From Pseudomonas sp. 8AS (GTDB lineage: Bacteria > Pseudomonadota > Gammaproteobacteria > Pseudomonadales > Pseudomonadaceae): a stretch of 64,000 bases of DNA. The stretch covers positions 3,411,732 through 3,475,731 of the forward strand of contig NZ_LR733406.1 of the NCBI RefSeq assembly GCF_902506505.1, written 5' to 3'. The notes under the pieces are model-generated. The model searched no databases. It was given only the letters and a program-made list of their open reading frames with translations, and was not told where the DNA came from. The position numbers were made by a program, and so were the translations under genes. Below, piece by piece: positions 36,895 to 45,921 of the stretch (positions within the stretch are counted from its first letter, which is position 1; each line of letters begins with the position of its first letter).

Positions 36895-37917
36895 TCAGGC
36901 CCGGTGATAGGACAGCGCCTGGGCATCGGCCGCGGCGCGCCCCAGGGTGTTGATGCCTACACCGCGAGCCAGTGCCCCGGCCATGTCGACCAGGGAGAAC
37001 GCCAGGATCAGGCCCCGGGCGCCCAGCCCGCGCAGGCCATGCAGGGCCGGCAGGTCCTGGTGATTGAGCGCACGCTGGCTGAAGTACAGACGCGCCAGGA
37101 GGATGCCCAGCGGCGCCAGCGGGCCGCTGCGGTCCAGCCACTGCAGGCGTTGCGGCAGGTAGGCGCGCAGCAGGTAGGGGGTCAGGCCGACCGAGTCCTG
37201 GCCACGCATCCAGCGCAGCTTGAGGGCCTCGCCGCGGGTATCCGGCAGGCGGTGCTCGGTATGCGCCGTCGCGGCATAGTGCAGGGCGATACCGGCGGCC
37301 TGCAGGTTGAGACCGAGCACCTGGCAATGGGCGCGATACACGCCATCCAGGGCCTGATAGGCATGCTCGGCGAACACCTCGCGGCGGAACACCACATTGT
37401 TGGCGTAGAAGTTGCGCGTGGCACCGGCGGCCAGCGGGCTGGGGAAGTACATGAAGTCGATGGTGGTCAGCGCCGTGCCGGCCAGGCTGCTGCTGTAGCT
37501 GGTGCGCCCGGCCACCACCGCCGGCGGCTGCTCGGCGCACAGCGGCAGGAGCAGTTGCTCCAGCCAGTCGGCGGCCGGGATGCAGTCGGCGTCGGCGAAC
37601 ACCACGTGATCGCAACGCTCGGACTGTACCGCGGCAAAACCGAGGTTCTTCGCCGCGTAGTAGCCGGTCTGCGCATCGATCGGGACGAACTGCAGCGACA
37701 GGCCGGCGGCCTGGGCCAGTTCCTCGCACATCGCATCGGGCAGGCCGTCATGGGTCACCACCACCTGGGCCAGCTGCTTCAGCGGCAGGCTTTGCCCCTT
37801 CAGGTGCTGGAACAGGCGAGCGAGGCTGGCGGCCACCCGCTGCAGGTCGGCGCCGCCGCGCAGGTTGTTGGTTTCCAGTACCAGGGCCGTGCGCGCGGCC
37901 AGTTCATTCAGGCTCAT
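36895..37917 (-). CDS. Family 2 glycosyltransferase
   Basis: A 340-residue GT-A enzyme. VVFADADCIPAADWLEQLLLPL carries the DxD metal motif, followed by NNVVFRREVFAEH and a likely acceptor-side region HTEHRLPDTRGEALKLRWMRGQDS. Hydrophobic segments near the C-terminus (ARGLILAFSLVDMAGALA) suggest membrane association. It probably starts or extends a sugar chain in this locus. It is the most upstream gene of the group, 28 bases before the secreted-protein gene. Confidence 0.82.
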   Translation of the reverse strand: MSLNELAARTALVLETNNLRGGADLQRVAASLARLFQHLKGQSLPLKQLAQVVVTHDGLPDAMCEELAQAAGLSLQFVPIDAQTGYYAAKNLGFAAVQSERCDHVVFADADCIPAADWLEQLLLPLCAEQPPAVVAGRTSYSSSLAGTALTTIDFMYFPSPLAAGATRNFYANNVVFRREVFAEHAYQALDGVYRAHCQVLGLNLQAAGIALHYAATAHTEHRLPDTRGEALKLRWMRGQDSVGLTPYLLRAYLPQRLQWLDRSGPLAPLGILLARLYFSQRALNHQDLPALHGLRGLGARGLILAFSLVDMAGALARGVGINTLGRAAADAQALSYHRA

Positions 37918-38040
37918 CCTTGCTCCCGGGCTGCAGGCGCAGCCAACACTTCGTTCATGTCCGGTCGGACTGCGCGCAGATTAGCAGCCCGTGGCCGCCG
38001 CCGGCTTGGCGCAAGTCACAGGCCGGCAGGCCGCTGGCAT

Positions 38041-38877
38041 CTAGAGGGTCGAGCGCTTCATGCGGTCGAGCCAGCGATCCGGCAGCAGACGGTTGAGTAC
38101 GCGGAACAGCTTGGCCGGCACCGTCACCGGATAGCGGGTGCGCGGCACGCGGCGCTCCAGCGCCTGCAGGACCACTTCGGCCACCGCCTGGGCCGGCAGG
38201 GTGTACTTGACTGCCGCGCCCTCCCTGGCCAGGCGCTCCTCCATCTGCGCATAGGCCGCGACATGCACGCCCTGGCTGGTATCCACATGCTTGCGCAGGG
38301 CCAGCAGGCTGTTGGCGCGAAAGCGCGCGATGATCGGGCCGGGCTCGATCAATACGGCCTCGATGGCGCTGCCGGTGAGTTCCAGACGCAGGGTATCGAC
38401 CAGCCCTTCGATGGCGAACTTGGAGGCGTTGTAGGCACCGCGCAGCGGCAAGGCGGCATAGCCCAGCACCGAGCTGTTGAACAGGATGCGCCCGTGGCCC
38501 TGGCGACGCATCACCGGCAGCACCGCGGCGGTCAGCTCGGCCGGGCCGAATACATTGGTCTCGAACTGCTCGCGCCAGGCAGCCCGCGGCAGGTCCTCGA
38601 TGGCGCCGGGCTGGCCGTAGCCGCCGTTGTTGAACAGGGCATCGAGGCGGCCGTCGGTCTGCGCCAGCACCGCGGCCAGCGCACTGTGGATGCTGGCCGG
38701 GTCGCTCAGGTCGAGCTGGACGGCGTTGAAGCCTTCGGCCTGCAGGCGGGCGACATCCACGGCATGCCGCGCCGAGGCGAAGACCCGCCAACCCGCGGCA
38801 CGGCAGGCCACGGCAGTGGCATAACCGATGCCCGTGGAGCAACCGGTGATCAGGATGGAACCGCAAAGCTCGGGCAC
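38041..38877 (-). CDS. Short-chain dehydrogenase/reductase
   Basis: A 278-residue SDR: ILITGCSTGIGYATAVA cofactor motif, NNGGYGQPGA, FNSSVLGYA (catalytic Ser), and AYNASKFAIEG (YxxxK). Start GTG at 38877 with AGGAG eight bases before. Similar to broad-specificity retinol- or sterol-type SDRs; substrate unknown. About 120 bp upstream of GT2 in the same direction, so it could be part of the glycan locus. Confidence 0.88.
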   Translation of the reverse strand: MPELCGSILITGCSTGIGYATAVACRAAGWRVFASARHAVDVARLQAEGFNAVQLDLSDPASIHSALAAVLAQTDGRLDALFNNGGYGQPGAIEDLPRAAWREQFETNVFGPAELTAAVLPVMRRQGHGRILFNSSVLGYAALPLRGAYNASKFAIEGLVDTLRLELTGSAIEAVLIEPGPIIARFRANSLLALRKHVDTSQGVHVAAYAQMEERLAREGAAVKYTLPAQAVAEVVLQALERRVPRTRYPVTVPAKLFRVLNRLLPDRWLDRMKRSTL

Positions 38878-38900
38878 TGAGCTTTCTCCTAGGCGATGGG

Positions 38901-38962
38901 GTTAGCAGGCCGTTGAAAAACTACCTGCGTTGCCGATACTGCGTTAAAAACGGCCTGTTAGC
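38901..38962. repeat. Short palindromic element downstream of dinG
   Basis: GTTAGCAGGCCGTTGAAAAA at one end and TTAAAAACGGCCTGTTAGC at the other form an imperfect inverted repeat. ATACTGCGTTAAAAACGGCC also recurs, inverted, within the MITE-like element near 52610-52632. The dinG TAA (38958-38960) lies inside the right arm. Confidence 0.7.
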
Positions 38963-41102
38963 TGATTTCCCGGCGAAAGGGCGGCAAGGCATTGAGGATC
39001 GCCTTGCCATAGCGCTGGGTGACCACGCGCCGGTCCAGCAGGGTGATGGTGCCGCGATCCTCTTCGGTGCGCAGCAAGCGACCGCAGGCCTGCACCAGCT
39101 TGAGCGAGGCATCGGGCACGGCGATTTCCATGAACGGGTTGCCGCCTCGCGCCTCGATCCACTCGGCCAGCGCCGCTTCCACCGGGTCGTCCGGCACGGC
39201 GAAGGGAATCTTGGCGATCACCACGTGCTCGCAGTAGGCACCGGGCAGGTCGACGCCCTCGGCGAAGCTGGCCAGGCCGAACAGCACGCTTTCCTCGCCG
39301 TCGTCGACGCGGGCCTTGTGCTTGTTCAGGGTCTCCTGCTTGGACAGGTTGCCCTGGATCAGCACGCGCTTGCGCCAGTCACGGTCGAGGCCGTCGAACA
39401 CGTCCTGCATCTGTTTGCGCGAGGAGAACAGCACCAGGGTGCCGCGCGAGCCGGCCACCAGATCGGCCAGGTCGCGAATGATCGCCGCGGTGTGAGCCGC
39501 CGCATCGCGCGGGTCTGCCTTGAGGTCAGGCACCTTGAGCACGCCAGCATCGGCGTGCAGGAAGGGGCTGGGCACCACCGCGGTGACCGCCGCCTTGGGC
39601 AGGCCGGCGCGCATGCGGAAGCGGTCGAAGCTGTTCAGCGCGGTGAGCGTGGCCGAGGTCACCAGGGCACCGTAGGCCACATTCCACAGGTTGCGGCGCA
39701 GGGTCTCGGCGGCGAGGATCGGGCTGGCGTTGACCTCGATATCGAACAGCGCGCCGCTCTCGGCCAGGGTCAGCCAGCGCGCCATGGGCGGGCTGTCTTC
39801 CGGATCTTCCACGGTGAAGGCGGTCCACAGCTCCCAGTTACCCTGGGCGCGGGCCAGCAGGCTGCCGAACAACGGGTACCACTCCTCGGCCTGGTGGCTG
39901 GCGATGCCGACGGCACCCTCGCCGTCCATGGCTTCCTTGAGCAGTTCGGTGAGGCGGGTGAACACGTCGGTCAGCTGCGAGAAGCCTTTCTTCAGCTCGA
40001 TGCCCAGCTCGCGCAGGTGCTCCGGCACCAGGCCGCCGACAAATCGGTGGCGCGGGCGCTCGCGGCCTTCCATGTCCTCGCCGGCCTTGAAGTCGGCCAG
40101 CTGCTCGCAGGCGCTGAACATAAATTGCTGCTGCGTCCTGAGCTCCCTGGCCATCTCCGGCACCGTCTCGATCAGCCGGCCGAGGTCGCCGGGCAGCGGG
40201 TTCTGCGCCAGCAGCTTGGTCAGGTTCTTCTCCACCTGGCCGAGCCAGTCGGCGGTGGAGCGCAGACGGGTGAAGTGGGCGAAGTGGCCGATGGCCTTGT
40301 CCGGCAGGTGATGACCTTCGTCGAACACATAGAGGGTTTCGCGCGGGTCGGGCAGCACCGCGCCGCCGCCCAGAGCCAGGTCGGCCAGAACCATGTCATG
40401 GTTGGTGACGATCACGTCGACCTTGGTCATGCCCTCGCGCGCCTTGTAGAAGGCGCACTGGCCGAAGTTCGGGCAATGGCGGTTGGTGCACTGGCTGTGG
40501 TCGGTGGTCAGGCGGCTCCACACTGCATCGTCGAGCTCCTCGCTCCAGCTGTCGCGGTCGCCGTCCCAGCGATTGCCGGCAAGCTTCTCGATCATCCCGG
40601 TAAACAGCTTCTGGCTGCTCTCGTCGACATCCAGGCGGAAACCTTCTTCGGCGAACATCTGCGCAGTGGCGCCCTGGGCCTCGCCTTCCTGCAGCAGCAT
40701 GTCGAGCTTGGACAGGCACAGGTAGCGGCCACGGCCCTTGGCCAGGGCGAAGCTGAAGTTGAGGCCGCTGTTACGCATCAGGTCCGGCAGGTCCTTGTGC
40801 ACGATCTGCTCCTGCAGGGCCACGGTCGCAGTAGCGATCACCAGGCGCTTGCCGGCGGCCTTGGCGATGGGAATCGAGGCCAGGGCATAGGCCACGGTCT
40901 TGCCGGTACCGGTGCCCGCCTCCACCGCCACCACGGCCGCCTCGCCATCGCGCTGGCCTTCGTCGTTATGCCGGACCGTCCCCAGCACCTTGGCGATCTC
41001 GGCGATCATCAGGCGCTGGCCATAGCGCGGCTTGAGGCTCTTGGCCTCGAGGAAACGGCTGTAAGCGCCCTGGATCTGGGACTTGAGTTCGGGACTGAGC
41101 AT
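38958..41102 (-). CDS. dinG: ATP-dependent DNA helicase DinG
   Basis: A 714-residue XPD-like SF2 helicase. Walker A VEAGTGTGKTVAYALA, the DEAH-type box VFDEGHHLPD, and four cysteines near residues 120-215 (YLCLSK, CTNRHCPNFGQC) that would hold the 4Fe-4S cluster. Motif VI is VQACGRLLRTEEDRG. DinG unwinds R-loops and D-loops during repair. Full length for the family. Confidence 0.95.
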   Translation of the reverse strand: MLSPELKSQIQGAYSRFLEAKSLKPRYGQRLMIAEIAKVLGTVRHNDEGQRDGEAAVVAVEAGTGTGKTVAYALASIPIAKAAGKRLVIATATVALQEQIVHKDLPDLMRNSGLNFSFALAKGRGRYLCLSKLDMLLQEGEAQGATAQMFAEEGFRLDVDESSQKLFTGMIEKLAGNRWDGDRDSWSEELDDAVWSRLTTDHSQCTNRHCPNFGQCAFYKAREGMTKVDVIVTNHDMVLADLALGGGAVLPDPRETLYVFDEGHHLPDKAIGHFAHFTRLRSTADWLGQVEKNLTKLLAQNPLPGDLGRLIETVPEMARELRTQQQFMFSACEQLADFKAGEDMEGRERPRHRFVGGLVPEHLRELGIELKKGFSQLTDVFTRLTELLKEAMDGEGAVGIASHQAEEWYPLFGSLLARAQGNWELWTAFTVEDPEDSPPMARWLTLAESGALFDIEVNASPILAAETLRRNLWNVAYGALVTSATLTALNSFDRFRMRAGLPKAAVTAVVPSPFLHADAGVLKVPDLKADPRDAAAHTAAIIRDLADLVAGSRGTLVLFSSRKQMQDVFDGLDRDWRKRVLIQGNLSKQETLNKHKARVDDGEESVLFGLASFAEGVDLPGAYCEHVVIAKIPFAVPDDPVEAALAEWIEARGGNPFMEIAVPDASLKLVQACGRLLRTEEDRGTITLLDRRVVTQRYGKAILNALPPFRREIS

Positions 41103-41196
41103 GGGCGCGCAATAGAGACTGGATAAATTCTCAGTAGTTTACCGGCAGGTTATGATGCCGCGCCATGCTTAAGCGCCCCCTTATACGGAGAACCCG

Positions 41197-41661
41197 ATGA
41201 CTGCCTTTGCTGCTGTTTACGCCCTGCACCTGCTGGCCGCCCTGATCTGGGTCGGCGGCATGTTCTTCGCCTGGATGATTCTCCGCCCCGCTGCCGTCAG
41301 CGTGCTGGAGGCACCGGCACGCCTGACCCTGTGGGCCGAGGTGTTCCGCCGCTTCTTCCAGTGGGTGTGGCTCGCCGTGCTGGTGTTGCCGATATCCGGC
41401 GTGGGCATGCTGCACCTGCGCTTCGCCGGCTTCGAGACCGCGCCGCGCTATGTGCACATCATGATCGGCCTGTATATCGTCATGCTCGCGCTGTTCCTGC
41501 GCATCCAGTTCCTCCAGTTGCCGGAGCTGCGCCGTGCCATCGCCGCACAGAACTGGCCAGCCGGTGGTGAAGCGCTGGGACGCATCCGCAAACTGGTGGG
41601 CATCAACCTGCTGATCGGCCTGACCCTGGTGGCGATCGCCGGTCTGCGGCCGACGTTCTGA
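41197..41661 (+). CDS. CopD-family membrane protein
   Basis: A 154-residue protein with four predicted helices. HLLAALIWVGGMFFAWMIL, LPISGVGML, HIMIGLYIVMLALF and GINLLIGLTLVAIAG resemble the CopD domain, with conserved His at helix ends. Inner membrane. A copper-related role is only suggested by the family name. Divergent from dinG. Confidence 0.82.
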   Translation: MTAFAAVYALHLLAALIWVGGMFFAWMILRPAAVSVLEAPARLTLWAEVFRRFFQWVWLAVLVLPISGVGMLHLRFAGFETAPRYVHIMIGLYIVMLALFLRIQFLQLPELRRAIAAQNWPAGGEALGRIRKLVGINLLIGLTLVAIAGLRPTF

Positions 41662-41735
41662 AGCAGAACCTGGCACCGACCAGCGGCTGCAACAGGACTA
41701 CAAGACCCGAACGAGGCCGCAGGAAATCTGAAGGG

Positions 41736-41764
41736 CCGTGTCACCCGCAAACCGGGTGACACGG
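41736..41764. terminator. Perfect hairpin between copD-like and ompA genes
   Basis: CCGTGTCACCCG-CAAAC-CGGGTGACACGG is a 12-bp perfect inverted repeat between convergent genes. There is no U-run, so it may act as a bidirectional barrier or through 3'-end protection. Confidence 0.55.
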
Positions 41765-41810
41765 GAGTGCCGTGCCGGCACAGGCGGCGAGAACAAGGAC
41801 CAATCCCTGA

Positions 41811-42545
41811 CTAGGGTTGCGCCTCGACCGCGGCCTCTACCCGACGATTGACTGCTCGGCCTTCATCGGTTTCGTTGTCGGCGACCGGTTTCGACTCGCC
41901 ATAACCTACCGACGACACCCGACCACTCTCCACCCCGTACTGGTTAACCAGCACATCGCGCACGGCATTGGCACGACGCTCGGACAAGCCCTGGTTGTAG
42001 GCATCGGTACCGACAGAATCGGTGTGCCCCTCAACCACGGTGGAAGTTTGCGGATACTGCTTCATGAAGTCGGCCAGGCTCTGGATGTCGGCAAAGCTGC
42101 CTTCCTTGACCACGGACTTGTCGAAGTCGAACTTCACGTCCAATTCGACGCGCACCGCATCGCTGACTTCGGCAACCGGGGCCACGGGCTCCTCGCCACT
42201 CGGATAGACCGGCAGCGGGCAACCATTGTGCCGGACGGGGGTATTGGCTGGGGTATCGGGGCAACGATCACGCCGGTCGAATACGCCATCGCCGTCTGCG
42301 TCGCCATCTTGGGCGTAGCACACCAGGGTTCCGATGACCGCACCGGCCACCGCCCCTCCTGCTGCCCAGGCTGAGCTTTCGATTGCGCCAAGACCGCCGC
42401 CGGCCAAGCCGCCAATCGCCGTACAAACAGGCCAGTTCCCTTGGTTGAGCGGCGCATCTCCCGTACTGGAAGTCGTGACGCAACCAGAAAGAACACTGCT
42501 GACCAAGAGAAGGGGTACTGCAGCCCTTGAGAGTCTTGTTCTCAT
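41811..42545 (-). CDS. OmpA-family lipoprotein with TSP3-like repeat
   Basis: A 244-residue lipoprotein. The signal ends at LSGC (about residue 21), then a glycine-rich segment (IGGLAGGGLGAIESS...GAVAGAVIG), a thrombospondin-3-like calcium-type repeat (DGDADGDGVFDRRDRCPDTP) and a C-terminal OmpA domain (VVEGHTDSVGTDAYNQGLSERRA). The ATG at 42545 has AGGAG nine bases upstream, and that site is buried in a perfect hairpin (42555-42591). Tandem to a paralogue at 42668-43291. Confidence 0.9.
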   Translation of the reverse strand: MRTRLSRAAVPLLLVSSVLSGCVTTSSTGDAPLNQGNWPVCTAIGGLAGGGLGAIESSAWAAGGAVAGAVIGTLVCYAQDGDADGDGVFDRRDRCPDTPANTPVRHNGCPLPVYPSGEEPVAPVAEVSDAVRVELDVKFDFDKSVVKEGSFADIQSLADFMKQYPQTSTVVEGHTDSVGTDAYNQGLSERRANAVRDVLVNQYGVESGRVSSVGYGESKPVADNETDEGRAVNRRVEAAVEAQP

Positions 42546-42554
42546 GGCGGTGAT

Positions 42555-42591
42555 CTCCTGTGTCACCGGTTGATTACCGGTAACACAGGAG
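42555..42591 (-). promoter_or_regulatory. Perfect leader hairpin covering the ompA ribosome-binding site
   Basis: In the transcript, CTCCTGTGT-T-ACCGGT-AATCA-ACCGGT-G-ACACAGGAG folds into two perfect stems of nine and six bases. The 3' arm contains the AGGAG ribosome-binding site of the gene starting at 42545. If transcribed, it would hide the site and demand a release step. Confidence 0.6.
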
Positions 42592-42667
42592 TAAAGACCC
42601 GTCCCCCTAAGTGTACAAGCCGGTAGTCACTGACACGTCGGTGAACACAGGCTAAGGGAGGGGATCA

Positions 42668-43291
42668 TCAGGGACGCGCTTCGACCTCGGCCTCAACGCG
42701 GCGGTTGATGGCGCGACCGTCACTGGTGGCGTTGTCGGCAACCGGGCGGCTCTCGCCATAACCGGCAGCATTGACGCGATCCGGCGACAGGCCGTACTGG
42801 TTGACCAGCACGTCACGCACGGCATTCGCACGGCGCTCGGACAGACCCTGGTTGTAAGCATCGGTGCCCACGGAGTCGGTGTGACCTTCAACCACGGTGG
42901 TGGTCTGCGGATACTGGCTCATGAAGTCGGCCAGGGCCTTGATATCGCCTTGGCTCTCTTCCTTGACGGCGGCCTTGTCGAAGTCGAACTTCACATCCAG
43001 TTCGACACGCACCGGCTCGGCAGGCTCTGCCACCACTTCCTCGACTACGGCTTCCTCGACTACGGCGACCTGCTCCTCGGCACCATGCACCCAGCAGTAG
43101 GCCGCGGCCATGCCCGCACCAACCACAGCACCGCCGCCCGCCCAGCTGGAGCTTTCGATCGCACCCAGAGCAGCACCACCCACACCGCCAACGGCCGCGC
43201 AGGTAGGCCAATCGGTTTTCTGCAGGCCGGAGCAACCAGTCAACAGGCCGCTTGCCAACAACAGGGGTACAGCTTTCCTCGTAATGCTCAT
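42668..43291 (-). CDS. OmpA-family lipoprotein (tandem paralogue)
   Basis: A 207-residue lipoprotein (MSITRKAVPLLLASGLLTGC, lipobox LTGC). The C-terminal OmpA domain and the glycine-rich segment are close to the downstream neighbour, including GHTDSVGTDAYNQGLSERRA, but the TSP3-like repeat is replaced by an acidic Val/Glu linker (VAVVEEAVVEEVVAEPAEP). AGGAGAG precedes the ATG. Likely a tandem duplication of an envelope tether. Confidence 0.9.
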   Translation of the reverse strand: MSITRKAVPLLLASGLLTGCSGLQKTDWPTCAAVGGVGGAALGAIESSSWAGGGAVVGAGMAAAYCWVHGAEEQVAVVEEAVVEEVVAEPAEPVRVELDVKFDFDKAAVKEESQGDIKALADFMSQYPQTTTVVEGHTDSVGTDAYNQGLSERRANAVRDVLVNQYGLSPDRVNAAGYGESRPVADNATSDGRAINRRVEAEVEARP

Positions 43292-43452
43292 TTTTTGCTC
43301 TCCTGTAATAATCGGCACCAAACCGACACTCAAGTAGTAAAGACAGCTGTTTTACAATCTGCCAGCTATTAGGAAACTTCAGTGACCCATGTCATTACTA
43401 GGCCATTTCCCTGCGGCAGGTTAGTCTTTACCTACAAGTTCGGAATTTGGCA

Positions 43453-43950
43453 ATGACTGACAGACTTTCCACCCGTACGCCGCAGCAGGCGCTGGCCGCC
43501 CTGCTCGAACACCACGCCCCGCAGCGCCTGCTGCTGATTGGCGCCAGCCATCTGCCGGCACTGGAGGCCTTCCGGACCGCCCACCCCACGAGCGAGGTCG
43601 CCACTACCGCAGCCGGCGCCCTGCCGGCCGAGCTGGCGGCGCAGCGCTTCGATCTGGCCCTGGTGGTCGACTGCCTGGAGCACCTGCCCAAGCGCACCGC
43701 CCTGGAACTGCTCGGCGGGATCCGCAACCTCAACGCCAGCCGGATCGCCGTGCTGGTTGACCTGCAGGCCTGCGACTGGCAGGAAACCGACTTCTTCGCC
43801 CTGGCCCTGCAGAACAGCGAGAGCTTCCAGCGCGACGAACAGACCCTGCGCCTGTTCACCTACGACCTGCGCGACTACAAGCAGGTGCCGGACTGGCTCA
43901 ATGCCAAGTTCTGGGCCAACCCGGAAAACTTCGGCAAGTACTGGTGGTAA
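43453..43950 (+). CDS. Conserved hypothetical protein (DUF6231-like)
   Basis: A 165-residue protein beginning [20 protein letters not shown], with [35 protein letters not shown] and [19 protein letters not shown], ending FGKYWW. The layout recalls a degenerate Rossmann methyltransferase-type domain, but the SAM motif is not clear. I think it is the DUF6231 family found in Pseudomonas. It lies directly upstream of ychJ (four bases). Confidence 0.65.
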   Translation: MTDRLSTRTPQQALAALLEHHAPQRLLLIGASHLPALEAFRTAHPTSEVATTAAGALPAELAAQRFDLALVVDCLEHLPKRTALELLGGIRNLNASRIAVLVDLQACDWQETDFFALALQNSESFQRDEQTLRLFTYDLRDYKQVPDWLNAKFWANPENFGKYWW

Positions 43951-43954
43951 AGCC

Positions 43955-44422
43955 ATGAACCAGGCCTGCCCCTGCGGCAGCGGCGATTCGCTCGCACAAT
44001 GCTGCGGCCATTACCACGCCGGCACCCCGCCCCCCAGCGCGCAAAGCCTGATGCGTTCGCGCTACAGCGCCTATGTTCTGGGCCTGGTCGACTACCTGAT
44101 CGCCACCACCCTGCCGGCCCAGCAGGCCGGCCTGGATCGCGCCGCCATCAGCGCCTGGAGCCTGGGCAGCACCTGGCTCGGCCTGGAGGTGGAGAGTGCC
44201 GAGCCAATCGCCGGGCAGCCCGAGCACGCCTTCGTCACCTTCACGGCCCGCTGGCACGATGACGCTGGCGAGCACAGTCACCGTGAGCGCTCGGCCTTCG
44301 TCCAGCATGCCGGGCGCTGGTATTTCATCGACCCGACCGTGCCGCTCAAGGCCGGGCGCAACGACCCCTGCCCCTGCGCCAGCGGCGAGAAATTCAAGAA
44401 GTGCTGCGCGCCCTACCTGTGA
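43955..44422 (+). CDS. ychJ: YchJ family protein with two SEC-C motifs
   Basis: A 155-residue protein with SEC-C zinc motifs at both ends: [16 protein letters not shown] and [18 protein letters not shown]. Between them is the YchJ domain with [19 protein letters not shown] and ARWHDD...[17 protein letters not shown]. It is probably co-transcribed with the preceding gene. Role unclear; a quality-control role has been proposed for SEC-C proteins in general. Confidence 0.9.
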   Translation: MNQACPCGSGDSLAQCCGHYHAGTPPPSAQSLMRSRYSAYVLGLVDYLIATTLPAQQAGLDRAAISAWSLGSTWLGLEVESAEPIAGQPEHAFVTFTARWHDDAGEHSHRERSAFVQHAGRWYFIDPTVPLKAGRNDPCPCASGEKFKKCCAPYL

Positions 44423-44427
44423 AATGA

Positions 44428-44455
44428 ACGGGCCCGCATGCAGCGGGCCCGTCGA
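44428..44455. terminator. Hairpin between ychJ and the convergent gene
   Basis: ACGGGCCCGC-ATGCA-GCGGGCCCGT is a 10-bp perfect stem six bases after the ychJ stop and within 30 bases of the convergent gene end. Only a weak U-run follows on the plus side. Confidence 0.65.
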
Positions 44456-44986
44456 TCATTGCAGCTTGAGGTGCGACACATCCGGCGGCGGCGCGGCCGG
44501 GCCGGCCTTGGCCTGGCCCATGTCGCTGCCCACCGGGGCCAGGCTGTACTGCGACAGATCGACCTGCGGCGCTGGCGCGGCGGGCCGGCTATCCTGCAAG
44601 TCGGCACCGACCGGGGCGATGCCGAAATCCGGCGCCTGCACATCGGCAAAGGCCGCCATGTACTCATCCCGCGGAACCACCCGCGCCCCTGCGGCCGCCG
44701 GCGCCGCCGTGGCCGCTGGCACGGGGGCCGGGGCCAGTTCGACTTCCTCGACCGGCACATCCAGGGCCTGCACCATGGCCAGGGCTCCGGCCCGCTCCAG
44801 GGTGGCACGGTACTTCTCCGCCCCCGCCGCATCCAGGCCGCTCTTGATCACCATGCGCCGCCCGGAAAACAGCAGTTCGATGCGCTGGGCGTCGGCCTGG
44901 AACAGCCGCGCCAGGTTCTCCTTGACCTGCGGCAACTGAGCGCCCGGCACCAGTTGCCCGGCAAAGGCGATCTCGTAGAGGCTCAT
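44456..44986 (-). CDS. Conserved hypothetical protein, Ala/Pro-rich
   Basis: A 176-residue protein. The N-terminal 70 residues (MSLYEIAFAGQLVPGAQLPQ, then AQRIELLFSGRRMVIKSGLD) form a small alpha/beta domain seen at the start of several Pseudomonas envelope or zinc-ribbon proteins. The rest is low-complexity Ala/Pro with AAFADVQAPDFGIAPVG. No signal peptide. Function unknown. Confidence 0.65.
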   Translation of the reverse strand: MSLYEIAFAGQLVPGAQLPQVKENLARLFQADAQRIELLFSGRRMVIKSGLDAAGAEKYRATLERAGALAMVQALDVPVEEVELAPAPVPAATAAPAAAGARVVPRDEYMAAFADVQAPDFGIAPVGADLQDSRPAAPAPQVDLSQYSLAPVGSDMGQAKAGPAAPPPDVSHLKLQ

Positions 44987-45098
44987 CGTCACACTCCTGT
45001 CTATTTTGCTGCCCAGTATGGCGCAGGTTTTTTTCCTGCAACAACAGATTGCCACCAAGCAGCCGCTTGTTAAACTGAGGCATCAGCCGGAGATTGAA

Positions 45099-45596
45099 AT
45101 GTTTTATCAGGCGCAAATGATAAGAATTATCAGCCTATTCCTCTGCCTCGCCCTCCCCGCGGGCATCGCCGGTTGCTCAACCTGGCTGAGCGATGGCTTC
45201 GAAGACCCGCAGGTGCGCCTGGTCAAGGTCGATCTGGTCAAGGCCAAGCTCATGGAGCAACGGTTCATCCTGCGCTTTCGCATCGACAACCCCAACGCCG
45301 CGAGCCTGCCGGTGCGCCGCCTGGACTACCGAGTGAGCCTCAATGGCGTGCTGCTGGCCGAAGGGGAATCCAGCGAATGGTTCACCGTGCCCCCGCACAG
45401 CCACCTGCAGTTCGACGTGCCGGTGCGCACCAACCTGTGGCGCCACCTCAAGGGCATCGTGCGCGCCCTGGAACGAACCGAGGAACCGATCCACTACAGC
45501 TTCCAGGGCACGGTGAAAACCGGCCTGCTGTTCGGCCGCAGCGTGCACCTTTCGCGCAATGGCGAGATAATCCCTGGCGATTACCTTCCGGAGTGA
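45099..45596 (+). CDS. LEA type-2 (WHy) domain lipoprotein
   Basis: A lipoprotein of 165 residues from the ATG at 45099, which has CGGAG seven bases upstream; an ATG at 45117 is possible (159 residues). Signal [17 protein letters not shown] (lipobox IAGC). The body [38 protein letters not shown] and [10 protein letters not shown] is the LEA-2/WHy beta domain associated with stress protection. It is followed seven bases later by the SEC-C gene. Confidence 0.8.
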   Translation: MFYQAQMIRIISLFLCLALPAGIAGCSTWLSDGFEDPQVRLVKVDLVKAKLMEQRFILRFRIDNPNAASLPVRRLDYRVSLNGVLLAEGESSEWFTVPPHSHLQFDVPVRTNLWRHLKGIVRALERTEEPIHYSFQGTVKTGLLFGRSVHLSRNGEIIPGDYLPE

Positions 45597-45603
45597 TGTA
45601 CCG

Positions 45604-45804
<201 letters not shown>

Positions 45805-45817
45805 GCTGATCCCGCCC

Positions 45818-45841
45818 GGCAGAACCGCCTCTGGTTCTGCC
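45818..45841. terminator. Hairpin downstream of the His-rich SEC-C gene
   Basis: GGCAGAACC and GGTTCTGCC form a nine-base perfect stem with a six-base loop, 14 bases after the stop. No U-run, so termination is uncertain. Confidence 0.45.
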
Positions 45842-45921
45842 CGCCGCGGCCCTACCGCCGCCCCGCCGCGCCCTCTACAATCCCCGCCTTTGCAAACTCT
45901 TTTCGCGCCAGGAGCCAGTCC

